From the NCBI RefSeq assembly GCF_050107715.1, contig NZ_JBNILN010000003.1, positions 352,039 through 416,038 on the forward strand: a stretch of 64,000 nucleotides of DNA, written 5' to 3'. The notes under the pieces were generated by a model. That model ran no database searches. It worked only from the letters and a program-made list of their open reading frames with translations, and was not told where the DNA came from. Positions 1-8,410 of this stretch are shown here, piece by piece. The stretch's first letter is position 1; every line of letters starts with the position of its first letter. The position numbers and the translations under genes were made by a program. Source of the stretch: Metabacillus_B sp050107715. GTDB lineage: Bacteria; Bacillota; Bacilli; Bacillales; Bacillaceae.

Positions 1-166
1 TAAGAAAGCTTTTAAAGAAAAGCATCCAGGGGGGATAAAAGAAGTGCAGACTGCAGAAAAAGTCGGAGAAATCCGGAAAGAGGCTCCGTGTTCTCCTGTT
101 TTTTCCGCCTATTTCGATACAATTTTTTGTTTTTCAATATTATTTACAATTTTCGATAGATTATTG

Positions 167-195
167 TTGGAAACACGAAATGGTAGTGTTAAAAT
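167..195 (+). promoter_or_regulatory. Candidate sigma-A promoter of odhAB
   Basis: TTGGAA (167-172) and TAAAAT (190-195) are separated by exactly 17 bp, about 110 bp upstream of the odhA start. The preceding 160 bp show no convincing gene. The assignment rests on motif and position only. Confidence 0.5.
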
Positions 196-200
196 ATCTA

Positions 201-214
201 TGGAAGCGTTTTAA
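201..214 (+). promoter_or_regulatory. Possible CcpA cre site
   Basis: TGGAAGCGTTTTAA matches the remembered cre consensus TGWAANCGNTNWCA with two mismatches. It lies at about the transcription start of the odhAB promoter, where CcpA binding would repress. Carbon repression of TCA-cycle genes is known in Bacillus; its application here is inference. Confidence 0.35.
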
Positions 215-307
215 ACAGTTTTTCATTAGACGCAGTCAGCTGAAATTTATTCCAGAATAATATCCTATTACTTACATTTGGTAATTATTAGTTGGGGGTA
301 ATGTGAA

Positions 308-3154
308 ATGCCGCAAACAAAGTCAAAGGTCAATGTTACATGGGAAGATTTCCATGGTCCTAACCTTGGCTATGTCATGGACCTGTATGATCAATTTACG
401 GAAAATCCCGAATCAGTTGAGCCTGAGCTACAGGAGCTGTTTCATCAATTGGGGCATCCGCCGGATAATGGCTCCACATCCGCTGCTGCTGCACCTGAAT
501 CCAATCAGACGAGAGCGGATTTCGGTCCTGAAAAAATTGTTAAAGTAGCTTCAGCTGTCAAATTGGCTGAAGATATTCGTACGTACGGACATTTAAATGC
601 ATCCATTTTCCCGATTGACGGGATGGGCGACAGTCAGGATTTGCTTAGCATTGAGGCATACGGGCTTTCTGAAGAGGATTTAAAGGAAATTCCTTCTGCT
701 GTCCTGTGCGAGGACGCTCCATCCAGCGTAAAAAATGGATATGATGCCATTATGCACTTAAAAGAAAGCTATAAAAAATCCCTGTCATTTGAATTTGACC
801 ATGTTCATCGCTTTGAGGAAAAGAACTGGCTGAAACGGATGGTGGAAACTGGCGATTTATTTAAACCGCATACTAAAGAGAAGAGAAAAGCTCTTCTGAA
901 AAGGCTTTTTGAAGTAGAAGGCTTTGAAAAATATCTTCATAAAACGTTTGTCGGCCAAAAAAGATTTTCCATTGAAGGTCTTGATATGCTTGTCCCAATA
1001 CTGGATGAAATGGTGCAGAGCGCTGTAGAGTATGGGACGAAAACGATTAACATCGGAATGGCCCACCGCGGCCGGCTGAATGTTCTCGCCCACGTTCTCG
1101 GAAAGCCATATGAAATCATCTTTTCCGAATTCCAGCATGCACCGAACAAGGATCTAGTTCCTTCTGAAGGATCCACAGGAATCAATTACGGCTGGAGCGG
1201 CGATGTTAAATACCATTTGGGAGCGGACAGACAAATTAAAGATGAAAACATGGTGCGGGCCCGCATTACTCTTGCAAACAACCCGAGCCACCTGGAATAT
1301 ATTGATCCAATTGTAGAAGGCTATACACGCGCTGCGCAGGAAGACAGAAACGTGAGCGGCTTCCCTGAACTGGATACAAGCAAGTCTATGGCTGTTCTTA
1401 TTCACGGCGATGCTGCTTTTCCTGGAGAGGGAATTGTTGCAGAAACGCTGAACCTCAGCCAGCTTAAGGGCTATCAGACTGGCGGAACCATCCATATCAT
1501 AGCGAACAATATGATTGGTTTCACGACTGAAAGTACAGATTCAAGATCAACCCGCTATGCGAGCGATCTGGCTAAAGGATATGAAATTCCCATCCTCCAT
1601 GTAAATGCGGATGACCCGGAAGCCTGCCTGGCTGCAGCGTATCTTGCATCTGAATACAGAAGGCTGTTTAAAAAGGACTTCCTTATCGATCTGATCGGCT
1701 ACCGCCGTTTCGGACACAATGAAATGGATGAGCCGATGACAACACAGCCTCAGCTGTACACAAAAATCAAAGCACATGATACAGTCAAAACGCTTTATTC
1801 CAAAGCACTAAAAGAAGAAGAGGTTTTGACAGCTGAAGAGATAGAAGCTCTTGAAAATGAAGTGCAAAACAGATTTGAAACAGCCTACAAAAAGGTACCG
1901 GATAAGAAAGTTGCCCAGGTGCATGAAATCCAGCTTCCGGAAACGATTTCCCATGGAATCCCTTCCATAGACACAGCCGTCGATATCAGCAATATCCACG
2001 CTATAAACCGCGCGTTGGTTGAATGGCCGGAAAACTTTAATGTGTTTGGAAAACTGCAAAGAATTCTTGAACGCCGCTCAAGTGTATTGGAAGAGGACCA
2101 CAAGGTCGAGTGGGGGCTTGCTGAAGCTCTTGCTTTTGGATCCATTCTTCTTGATGGGACTCCGATCCGTCTGAGCGGACAGGATTCTGAACGGGGAACG
2201 TTTGCTCAGCGGAATCTAATTCTGCATGACAGCGAAAATGGGGCGATCTACTCTCCGCTTCACAGGCTTGAGCAGGCAAAGGCTTCCTTTGCTGTTCATA
2301 ACAGCCCGCTCTCTGAAGGCTCAGTAATCGGGTTTGAGTATGGCTATAATGTGTTTTCTCCAGAAACGCTCGTGTTATGGGAAGCTCAATACGGTGATTT
2401 TGCCAATGCAGCTCAAGTTTTTTTTGATCAGTTTATCTCAGCCGGACGGGCAAAATGGGGCCAAAAATCCGGACTGGTGATGCTTCTGCCTCATGGCTAT
2501 GAGGGTCAGGGGCCTGAACATTCCAGCGGAAGATTAGAGCGTTACCTTCAGCTTGCAGCGGAAAACAACTGGACAGTTGCGAACCTTACAAGTGCAGCCC
2601 AGTACTTCCATATTTTAAGAAGGCAGGCGAAGATTCTTCAGATGGAAGAAGTGCGGCCGCTCGTTATCATGACTCCTAAGAGTCTTCTGCGAAATCCAAA
2701 CACGGTTTCTGATGTACAGGAGCTAAGCAGCGGATCCTTCAAAAAGGTACTGGAGCAATCTGGTATGGGCGGAGACCGAAGCATGGTAAGCAGGGTTGTT
2801 CTCTGCAGCGGTAAACTCGCAATCGATCTTTCAGATAAAATCCGTCAATCAGAAGAGAACTCAGATTGGCTTCATATCCTGCGGGTGGAGGAATTGTACC
2901 CTTACCCTCAAAATGAAATCGACTCGATTTTTTCGAGATATGAAAACCTGCAGGAAGTTATCTGGGTTCAGGAAGAGCCGGAGAATATGGGGGCTTGGAC
3001 TTATATCGAGCCGAGGCTGCGCAAATCAGCACCAGCCGGAGCAGAAGTATCATATATTGGAAGAGACAGGAGATCCAGTACGGCTGAAGGAGATCCGACC
3101 GTCCATAAAAAAGATCAGGAACGCATTATCATGCAGGCGATTACACGAAACTAA
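308..3154 (+). CDS. odhA: 2-oxoglutarate dehydrogenase E1 component
   Basis: Thiamine-diphosphate-dependent E1 of the 2-oxoglutarate dehydrogenase complex, which decarboxylates 2-oxoglutarate and transfers the succinyl group to the E2 lipoyl arm in the TCA cycle. The 948-residue protein has the usual full length and includes the N-terminal MDLYDQF-type segment seen in OdhA proteins. The thiamine-diphosphate region carries HGDAAFPGEG followed by the ANNMIGFTT segment, and the transketolase-like C-terminal half includes LLPHGYEGQGPEHSS. The ATG start follows GGGGGT at 8 nt. It forms an operon with odhB, which starts 14 bp downstream. Cytoplasmic. Confidence 0.97.
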   Translation: MPQTKSKVNVTWEDFHGPNLGYVMDLYDQFTENPESVEPELQELFHQLGHPPDNGSTSAAAAPESNQTRADFGPEKIVKVASAVKLAEDIRTYGHLNASIFPIDGMGDSQDLLSIEAYGLSEEDLKEIPSAVLCEDAPSSVKNGYDAIMHLKESYKKSLSFEFDHVHRFEEKNWLKRMVETGDLFKPHTKEKRKALLKRLFEVEGFEKYLHKTFVGQKRFSIEGLDMLVPILDEMVQSAVEYGTKTINIGMAHRGRLNVLAHVLGKPYEIIFSEFQHAPNKDLVPSEGSTGINYGWSGDVKYHLGADRQIKDENMVRARITLANNPSHLEYIDPIVEGYTRAAQEDRNVSGFPELDTSKSMAVLIHGDAAFPGEGIVAETLNLSQLKGYQTGGTIHIIANNMIGFTTESTDSRSTRYASDLAKGYEIPILHVNADDPEACLAAAYLASEYRRLFKKDFLIDLIGYRRFGHNEMDEPMTTQPQLYTKIKAHDTVKTLYSKALKEEEVLTAEEIEALENEVQNRFETAYKKVPDKKVAQVHEIQLPETISHGIPSIDTAVDISNIHAINRALVEWPENFNVFGKLQRILERRSSVLEEDHKVEWGLAEALAFGSILLDGTPIRLSGQDSERGTFAQRNLILHDSENGAIYSPLHRLEQAKASFAVHNSPLSEGSVIGFEYGYNVFSPETLVLWEAQYGDFANAAQVFFDQFISAGRAKWGQKSGLVMLLPHGYEGQGPEHSSGRLERYLQLAAENNWTVANLTSAAQYFHILRRQAKILQMEEVRPLVIMTPKSLLRNPNTVSDVQELSSGSFKKVLEQSGMGGDRSMVSRVVLCSGKLAIDLSDKIRQSEENSDWLHILRVEELYPYPQNEIDSIFSRYENLQEVIWVQEEPENMGAWTYIEPRLRKSAPAGAEVSYIGRDRRSSTAEGDPTVHKKDQERIIMQAITRN

Positions 3155-3167
3155 GGGGGAAATAATC

Positions 3168-4448
3168 ATGGCTGAAATCAAAGTACCGGAACTGGCAGAA
3201 TCAATCTCGGAAGGAACAATTGCTCAATGGCTGAAGCAGCCGGGGGATTTTGTAGAACAGGGAGAGTATTTGCTGGAGCTTGAGACAGACAAAGTAAATG
3301 TTGAATTAACAGCCGAGGAATCCGGGGTTTTAAAGGAAGTGCTCAAGGAAGCCGGGGATACCGTTACAGTAGGTGAAATCATCGGAACAATCGATGAAAA
3401 AAATGAAGCGGGCGGCGGGGAAAACAAAGAAGAGCAAAAGCAGGAAACGGCTGAAGCCAAGCCTGTGAAAGAAGAGTCCAAAAAAGAAGAACCAAAAACG
3501 GATCATATTCCTTCCAGAGAAAATGAAACACCGGTTCAGCAGGACTCCAGAAACCGGACCATTGCCTCCCCGGCAGCGAGAAAGCTTGCCAGAGAAAAAG
3601 GCATTGATTTAAGTTCAGTCAGCACTTCTGATCCGCTTGGACGGGTACGCAAGCATGATATTGAGAACCATCAGAACGTCCAGCAGCCATCTGCTCCTGC
3701 TAAGCAGACAGAAAAAGCACCTCAGCAGCAGGCAGATAATCCTGCAAAGCCTGTGGAACGCGTCAAAATGTCCAGACGAAGACAGACGATTGCTAACCGG
3801 CTCGTTGAAGTTCAGCAAACAGCTGCCATGCTTACTACATTTAACGAAGTCGATATGACAGCCGTTATGGATGTTAGAAAACGACGGAAGGATAAGTTCT
3901 TCGAGCAGCACGACGTGCGCCTTGGCTTTATGTCCTTTTTCACAAAAGCAGTTGTAGCTGCCCTTAAGCAATTCCCGCTGTTAAATGCTGAGATTCAAGG
4001 GACTGAGCTGGTCCTTAAGAAATTTTATGACATCGGGATCGCCGTTGCTGCTCCGGATGGACTTGTAGTCCCGGTGGTCAGGGATGCGGACCGCTTGTCC
4101 TTTGCAGGAATTGAAGGAGAGATCTCCAATCTTGCCAAGAAAGCAAAAGATAACAAGCTTGCGTTAAACGAGCTGCAAGGCGGAACGTTCACCATTACAA
4201 ACGGAGGGGTTTTCGGCTCTCTTCTTTCCACGCCAATCCTTAATGCTCCGCAGGTAGGCATACTGGGAATGCATAAGATTCAATGGCGTCCGATTGCCCT
4301 TGATCAGGAAAGAATGGAAAACCGCCCGATGATGTACATTGCCCTTTCATATGATCACAGAATTGTTGACGGCAAAGAAGCGGTAAGCTTCCTTGCCGCG
4401 GTGAAAGAGCTTCTTGAAGATCCAGAGTCTTTGCTTCTTGAAGGCTGA
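3168..4448 (+). CDS. odhB: Dihydrolipoamide succinyltransferase E2 component
   Basis: E2 of the 2-oxoglutarate dehydrogenase complex, which moves the succinyl group from lipoyl-lysine to CoA. The 426 residues are ordered as a lipoyl domain (1-75, lipoyl lysine in ETDKVNVE), a charged Glu/Lys linker, a peripheral subunit-binding domain (SPAARKLAREKGID, about 130-165), a Pro/Ala/Gln linker and a catalytic acyltransferase domain with the HRIVDG active-site motif near the C terminus. The ATG at 3168 follows GGGGGA at good spacing; the open frame extends upstream into odhA, but the lipoyl domain begins here. A strong hairpin terminator follows. Confidence 0.96.
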   Translation: MAEIKVPELAESISEGTIAQWLKQPGDFVEQGEYLLELETDKVNVELTAEESGVLKEVLKEAGDTVTVGEIIGTIDEKNEAGGGENKEEQKQETAEAKPVKEESKKEEPKTDHIPSRENETPVQQDSRNRTIASPAARKLAREKGIDLSSVSTSDPLGRVRKHDIENHQNVQQPSAPAKQTEKAPQQQADNPAKPVERVKMSRRRQTIANRLVEVQQTAAMLTTFNEVDMTAVMDVRKRRKDKFFEQHDVRLGFMSFFTKAVVAALKQFPLLNAEIQGTELVLKKFYDIGIAVAAPDGLVVPVVRDADRLSFAGIEGEISNLAKKAKDNKLALNELQGGTFTITNGGVFGSLLSTPILNAPQVGILGMHKIQWRPIALDQERMENRPMMYIALSYDHRIVDGKEAVSFLAAVKELLEDPESLLLEG

Positions 4449-4459
4449 TAGCACCGGAG

Positions 4460-4491
4460 AAAGACCCATTCCGTCCGGAATGGGTCTTTTT
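4460..4491 (+). terminator. Rho-independent terminator of odhAB
   Basis: A perfect hairpin with arms AAGACCCATTCCG and CGGAATGGGTCTT runs into a T stretch 11 bp after the odhB stop. Confidence 0.9.
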
Positions 4492-4677
4492 GCAGGTGTT
4501 CGCTTTCCGTAAGAAAAATACCCGGGGTTCGTATTCATAGAATCTTGTATTTTAGCTTTTATACGAAATGGCTGAATCCATTGGCTGATGCTTTTTTTGA
4601 TGCTATATTAAGAGTAATTAGGCCGCAAACAGACGAATAGGGCTGAACAAGAAATGCACGAAGCGGAGGGACAGTAT

Positions 4678-5082
4678 ATGATTCAGCTTATGATTAGTGA
4701 GGCATTGAGACAGAAAGACGGGATATTTGATAAATGGAAGGCTGACCTGAATCGAAGAGGAGAGGCTGAGTTCCTGCCATTTTTAGCACGGACTGGTGAG
4801 CTGGATCAGCTTTTTCAAGCAGTTTTTCACTATTTTACTGATTTTCAGAGCATAAGGACTGAACAGCTGGATGAGCAGCTGGTGAGGCTTTTAAAAGAAA
4901 ACTGGCCGCCGGTTTTCTTGAATATGGCTCTTCAGTCCTTTCGAAATGCCATTGCAGAGACGATGGTCGACGGCTCCACTGAGGAACTGGATCTGCCGAT
5001 TTTTTTCAAAACATTAAATGAGTGGATGGATGCCGTTATTAATCTCATTTCCCATAGAGCTGCTGAATCCAGGAACCCATAA
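4678..5082 (+). CDS. RsbRD N-terminal-domain-like protein
   Basis: A 134-residue, all-helical soluble protein. Its pattern, with IFDKWKADLN near the start and a helical bundle after it, resembles the non-haem-globin N-terminal domain of the stressosome proteins RsbRA-RD (family RsbRD_N). It stops where a STAS domain would normally begin, so it would be a stand-alone sensor-type domain. The ATG at 4678 is chosen because GCGGAGGG lies 7 nt upstream; an ATG 24 nt earlier has no such site. It converges on sodF, with 14 bp between the stop codons. A PP2C phosphatase and a PAS-STAS protein lie nearby, which is suggestive. The family call is by pattern only. Confidence 0.5.
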   Translation: MIQLMISEALRQKDGIFDKWKADLNRRGEAEFLPFLARTGELDQLFQAVFHYFTDFQSIRTEQLDEQLVRLLKENWPPVFLNMALQSFRNAIAETMVDGSTEELDLPIFFKTLNEWMDAVINLISHRAAESRNP

Positions 5083-5096
5083 GCCGGTGGGTAAGG

Positions 5097-6014
5097 TCAA
5101 TAAGGAGTCCATCTTAGTTTTCTTGCTTCCATATACCGCTTCGATGCTTCCTGCCAATTCACAGTGTTCCACCAATTTGATACATAGGTGCTGCGGTCAT
5201 TTTTATACTTTAAATAATAGGCATGCTCCCACATATCGAGGACGAGAATCGGGATGGCCTCCCATTGGCTTAAATTTTGATGCTTTTCAGCGTTTAGAAT
5301 TTCCAGTCTTCCCGCTCTGGGGGACCAGACAAGCAGAGCCCATCCTGATCCTTCCACATTCACTGCCGCACTTGAGAAGTGTCGTTTAAAAGCATCAAAG
5401 CTTCCAAAATAACTGGTAATGGCATCCAGCAGGGGTCCTTTTGGTTCGCCGCCGCCGGCAGGAGACATGATCGTCCAGAATAGAGTATGAAGATAATGCC
5501 CTGCGCCATGGAAAGCAGCTTCCCGTTCCCAATGTTTAATCAAGGAAAAATCATTCGTCTCTCTTGCACGCTTCATTTCCAGTTCAGCTTTATTCAGTCC
5601 ATCAACGTAGCTTTGATGATGCTTAAGATGGTGAAGTCTCATAATCTCTTCCGGTATATAGGGCTCAAGGGCATTATAGGCATAAGGGAGAGGAGGAAGC
5701 TGGTGTCCGCCTGCAGGGACTCCCTGGGACCGGGATTGAAGCGGATTCCCAAATTGCGTGATTTCTTCTGCTTCCTGAGTAAATCTTTCCAGCAGGAAAA
5801 AAAGTTCATTGGCTTCTTCGTACAGCCTGGAAACGGATACTTCAGGCATCCGTGCTTCGCTTTGAAGCCGGAGCTGACTAAAGCGCATTTCCCAATCCAG
5901 TATTTCATCAAGATGGACTCCCTGCAAAGCGAATGCTCTTATATCCGCCCAGGAAGAGCCGATTTGCCTGCACCAGGTCTGAATCGCAATGATGTAAGGA
6001 TTAACTGCTTCCAA
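5097..6014 (-). CDS. sodF: Superoxide dismutase (Fe/Mn), SodF type with N-terminal extension
   Basis: Dismutates superoxide to oxygen and peroxide. Residues from about 107 to 305 form the Fe/Mn superoxide dismutase domain: LPPLPYAYNALEP opens it, metal ligands are visible in the LHHLKHHQSY, AAFHGAGHYLHTLFW and DMWEHAYYLKYKN segments, and VNVEGSGWALLVW is the typical core. The first roughly 105 residues are a helical extension characteristic of the Bacillus SodF subfamily and absent from SodA. The start is TTG, with GGAGGG 9 nt upstream; the nearby ATG is out of frame. Metal preference cannot be decided here. Confidence 0.9.
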   Translation of the reverse strand: MEAVNPYIIAIQTWCRQIGSSWADIRAFALQGVHLDEILDWEMRFSQLRLQSEARMPEVSVSRLYEEANELFFLLERFTQEAEEITQFGNPLQSRSQGVPAGGHQLPPLPYAYNALEPYIPEEIMRLHHLKHHQSYVDGLNKAELEMKRARETNDFSLIKHWEREAAFHGAGHYLHTLFWTIMSPAGGGEPKGPLLDAITSYFGSFDAFKRHFSSAAVNVEGSGWALLVWSPRAGRLEILNAEKHQNLSQWEAIPILVLDMWEHAYYLKYKNDRSTYVSNWWNTVNWQEASKRYMEARKLRWTPY

Positions 6015-6147
6015 AACATAGATCCCTCCATTAGGAACAGCTGTATGATCCCCTTATATTTATTCAGTGGATAGGCCGACGATTCTGATTTTCCAATGTA
6101 CGCTAAACTCAGGAAGGAGCTAAATCGTTAGAAAGGGGCGTTTGCCA

Positions 6148-6954
6148 TTGAAGATTTCCTTGCTCAGCCATAAAAGTCCGGAAAAAAATGAAATTGAAGA
6201 TGCCTTTTATGTATCTCCGAATCAAAAGACATTTGGTGTTTTTGATGGAGTGACACCACTGACTCCTGATCTGTTTAAAGGTGGCCATAATGGAGCTTAT
6301 CTCGCATCGCATCATCTGGCAGGCACTTTGGAATCTGCAGAGGATGGGGAGAATTTAGCAGAGTGGCTCATTAGTGCGAATGACTCATTAATGAGGGTTA
6401 TGAATGAAGCCGGAATATCCGTGGATGACCGGCATCTAAGGTGGGCATCCTGTGCAGCTGTGATCCGGATAACAGGGAATCGGCTGGAATTTGTCCAATG
6501 CGGGGACTGTATGATTGCAGCAGAAAACCGTGACGGCAATGTTCGGATCCTGACAGAGGACTCTGTGAAGGGGATTTCGGACCGGGCACGGCTTTATCGT
6601 GAAAAGGCCAGAAATCTGGGGGCAGCCGTGCCCCCGGAAAGCTTTTATGATGAAAATCCTGTGGAACGCATGAAAAGTCACAGGTCATTGGCTAACCGCC
6701 CTGAAGGATATTCTGTAGCAAACGGAGACAAGGAATTCAGGGAATACATTCAGACCGGGGAAATAGATCTGACTTCCGTTACCCGTATTTTTCTAATGAG
6801 TGATGGACTTTTTCACCCTGAATGGAGCCTGGAGGAAGTATGCAAAGAGGCATTTATGTATGGGCTGGAAAACTATGCTGAAGCCCTCAGATACAAAGAA
6901 CATACGCTGGGTCACAGACATGACGACATGACGGGAATCATCATTGAGCGATGA
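6148..6954 (+). CDS. PP2C-family serine/threonine phosphatase
   Basis: A 268-residue protein with PP2C signatures: the metal-binding FGVFDGV motif near residue 30, WASCAAVIR, VQCGDCMI, FLMSDGLF and the C-terminal HRHDDMTGIII. These are the usual metal-coordinating aspartates of the fold. The TTG at 6148 is preferred over a TTG 6 nt earlier because GAAAGGGG then has 9-nt spacing. PP2C proteins in Bacillus dephosphorylate STAS-domain antagonists or spore and cell-wall targets; the target here is unknown. It is transcribed divergently from sodF, and the PAS-STAS gene at 7501 is a conceivable partner. Confidence 0.82.
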   Translation: MKISLLSHKSPEKNEIEDAFYVSPNQKTFGVFDGVTPLTPDLFKGGHNGAYLASHHLAGTLESAEDGENLAEWLISANDSLMRVMNEAGISVDDRHLRWASCAAVIRITGNRLEFVQCGDCMIAAENRDGNVRILTEDSVKGISDRARLYREKARNLGAAVPPESFYDENPVERMKSHRSLANRPEGYSVANGDKEFREYIQTGEIDLTSVTRIFLMSDGLFHPEWSLEEVCKEAFMYGLENYAEALRYKEHTLGHRHDDMTGIIIER

Positions 6955-6984
6955 TGCTCGTCAATTTGCGAAAAAATTTAACGA

Positions 6985-7087
6985 ATTTCCGAAAGAAGTC
7001 TCCCTCTTCAAGCGTGTGAAGGTGCGACAGCACCAACGGTAAGGCGGAGATGAATTTCGGTTGGGCGACAGCCCTAAGGCTTTTGTT
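6985..7087 (+). repeat. IS200/IS605 leader-derived repeat, copy A
   Basis: Begins TTTCCGAAAGAAGTCTCCC. It contains hairpin CTTCA/TGAAG, hairpin GGTGC/GCACC, the motif AACGGTAAGG, a closing TCTCC/GGAGA pairing and a third hairpin TTGGGC/GCCC, and ends near AAGGCTTTTG. Related copies lie at 59302, 60933 and, on the minus strand, 29268. The 29268 copy precedes a transposase relic, which is the reason for the identity given. No transposase follows copy A. The rest of the 6955-7243 gap has no clear gene; a T-rich stretch at 7084-7115 could hold a weak promoter. Confidence 0.7.
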
Positions 7088-7243
7088 CCTCAACTGTTTA
7101 CGGTAAAATAAGAATAAAATATGGGTAGTTCCCTTGTGGCGCTGCAAAAGTATGCCAAGATTGAAAAGCATAAGAAGCCCGTCTAAATGAGGAGAACCAG
7201 CGCAAATTTTAAAAATAAATTCCAGTAAAGGGGTACTAAACCA

Positions 7244-7447
7244 ATGAATCATTTAAATTGGCAGGATAAAGAAACCATTAAAACGGTCACTTGTGTACAC
7301 ACAGATGCAGAGAAATATATTGTGAACCGCAAGCTGACGAAAGGTGCAGCGTATGAGGTGAAAAATGAAACGGACGAGTTTTATTTTGTAGCCGACAACT
7401 CAGGGAAAATCAGCGGTTTTTATAAACATTACTTTCAAGATGCATAA
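7244..7447 (+). CDS. DUF6501-family small protein
   Basis: A 67-residue cytoplasmic protein of a Bacillaceae-specific family (recognised as DUF6501 from its IKTVTCVHTDAEKYIV core and VKNETDEFYFVADN segment). It appears to be a small beta-rich domain, and its function is unknown. The ATG is preceded by AAAGGGG at 10 nt. It sits between repeat copy A and the PAS-STAS gene on the same strand. Confidence 0.75.
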   Translation: MNHLNWQDKETIKTVTCVHTDAEKYIVNRKLTKGAAYEVKNETDEFYFVADNSGKISGFYKHYFQDA

Positions 7448-7500
7448 AAATTATACAGGCAAAAGGAGGCTATAACATACGAAAGCGAGGTCTTGAGCTG

Positions 7501-8271
7501 TTGGAAAAACCGAAGGAATTGCTGCAAGGCGTTAACCCGGTCGGCCTGCTGAATTGTGTTGGGGAGTCTCTCATTCTCACAGATGGCGAGCTGAACATTG
7601 TTTGGTTTAATGATAGTGCAGAGAAACTGCTGAACACAGTGGCCCCCCATATGAACCTGCCTGACGCTGCATCTTTTACTGGCATGAATCTAAAAACGTT
7701 TCACAGGGAAGAACACATACATAAAATCGAGAACGGCCCGCTTCCTTTCTCCGCTTCCATCCAGCTTTTCCGGACCTATTCAGCCCATATCGTTGTAGAC
7801 CGGCTTCCTGAAGCGCGTGGGTACATTCTTACCTGGAAGGATGTAACTCATTATGAAAATGAGCTGCTTTCCGGCCGTAAGATGATGGAAGAACTGTATA
7901 CGCCCATTATAGGAACCATGCTGGATCATACTTTTTTAGTGGCGATTACAGGCTTTTTATCTGAGCCGCGAATGGAGCACATGACCACTAAGATTTTATC
8001 GTTTGCCGGTAAAAATCAAGCCCGCTTTATCCTGCTTGATTTTTCCGAAATGTATTCGGTTCCAGAAGAGGCGGTTGTAGAAAAACTTGAACAGCTTGTT
8101 AAAGCGCTGGCCCTGATGGGTGTGGAAACCATATGTGTAGGGCTGCGGCCGCAGATGGCCCGGCAGATGATCAGCAGAGGATACGGCTTATCGCTTCAAG
8201 CATTCTCCTCTTTTAAGCAAGGGATCCAATACATTTGGAATAAGCTCGGGTACAGTCTTGTAAAGTCATAA
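7501..8271 (+). CDS. PAS-STAS domain protein (RsbR-like)
   Basis: A 256-residue two-domain protein. An N-terminal PAS-like domain (about 10-110, LILTDGELNIVWFNDSAEKLL) is joined by a short helix to a STAS domain (about 135-250, ending VGLRPQMARQMISRGY). This is the layout of stressosome/RsbR paralogues and of YtvA-type sensors. In the loop after LLDFSEMYSV, where such proteins often carry a phospho-accepting Ser/Thr, I see Pro-Glu-Glu, so classical phosphorylation is uncertain. The start is ambiguous: TTG 7501 has a weak GCGAGG upstream, while the much better AAAAGGAGG at 7461-7469 would fit an in-frame ATA at 7477. A terminator follows. Confidence 0.72.
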   Translation: MEKPKELLQGVNPVGLLNCVGESLILTDGELNIVWFNDSAEKLLNTVAPHMNLPDAASFTGMNLKTFHREEHIHKIENGPLPFSASIQLFRTYSAHIVVDRLPEARGYILTWKDVTHYENELLSGRKMMEELYTPIIGTMLDHTFLVAITGFLSEPRMEHMTTKILSFAGKNQARFILLDFSEMYSVPEEAVVEKLEQLVKALALMGVETICVGLRPQMARQMISRGYGLSLQAFSSFKQGIQYIWNKLGYSLVKS

Positions 8272-8315
8272 CCCGGATGAAAATAAGTGATTATAATATA
8301 ATTATGTAAACAAAT

Positions 8316-8345
8316 AAACAAGGGCACAACGCGCTTGTTTTTTTC
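8316..8345 (+). terminator. Rho-independent terminator after the PAS-STAS gene
   Basis: AAACAAG pairs with CTTGTTT across a short GC-containing loop and runs into a T stretch, about 45 bp after the stop codon. Confidence 0.7.
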
Positions 8346-8410
8346 CTTGCAGCTGTAATACAATAATGGATTATAAACGAGGGCGGTCTTTCGATGCAGG
8401 AGGGATGTAC

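Noticed and set aside
5487..6074. Plus-strand 195-codon frame
   Set aside because: It is antisense to sodF, lacks a ribosome binding site and has no recognisable family.
7105..7240. Small frames after repeat copy A as a TnpB remnant
   Set aside because: Some short basic peptides can be read, but no clear TnpB motif supports this.
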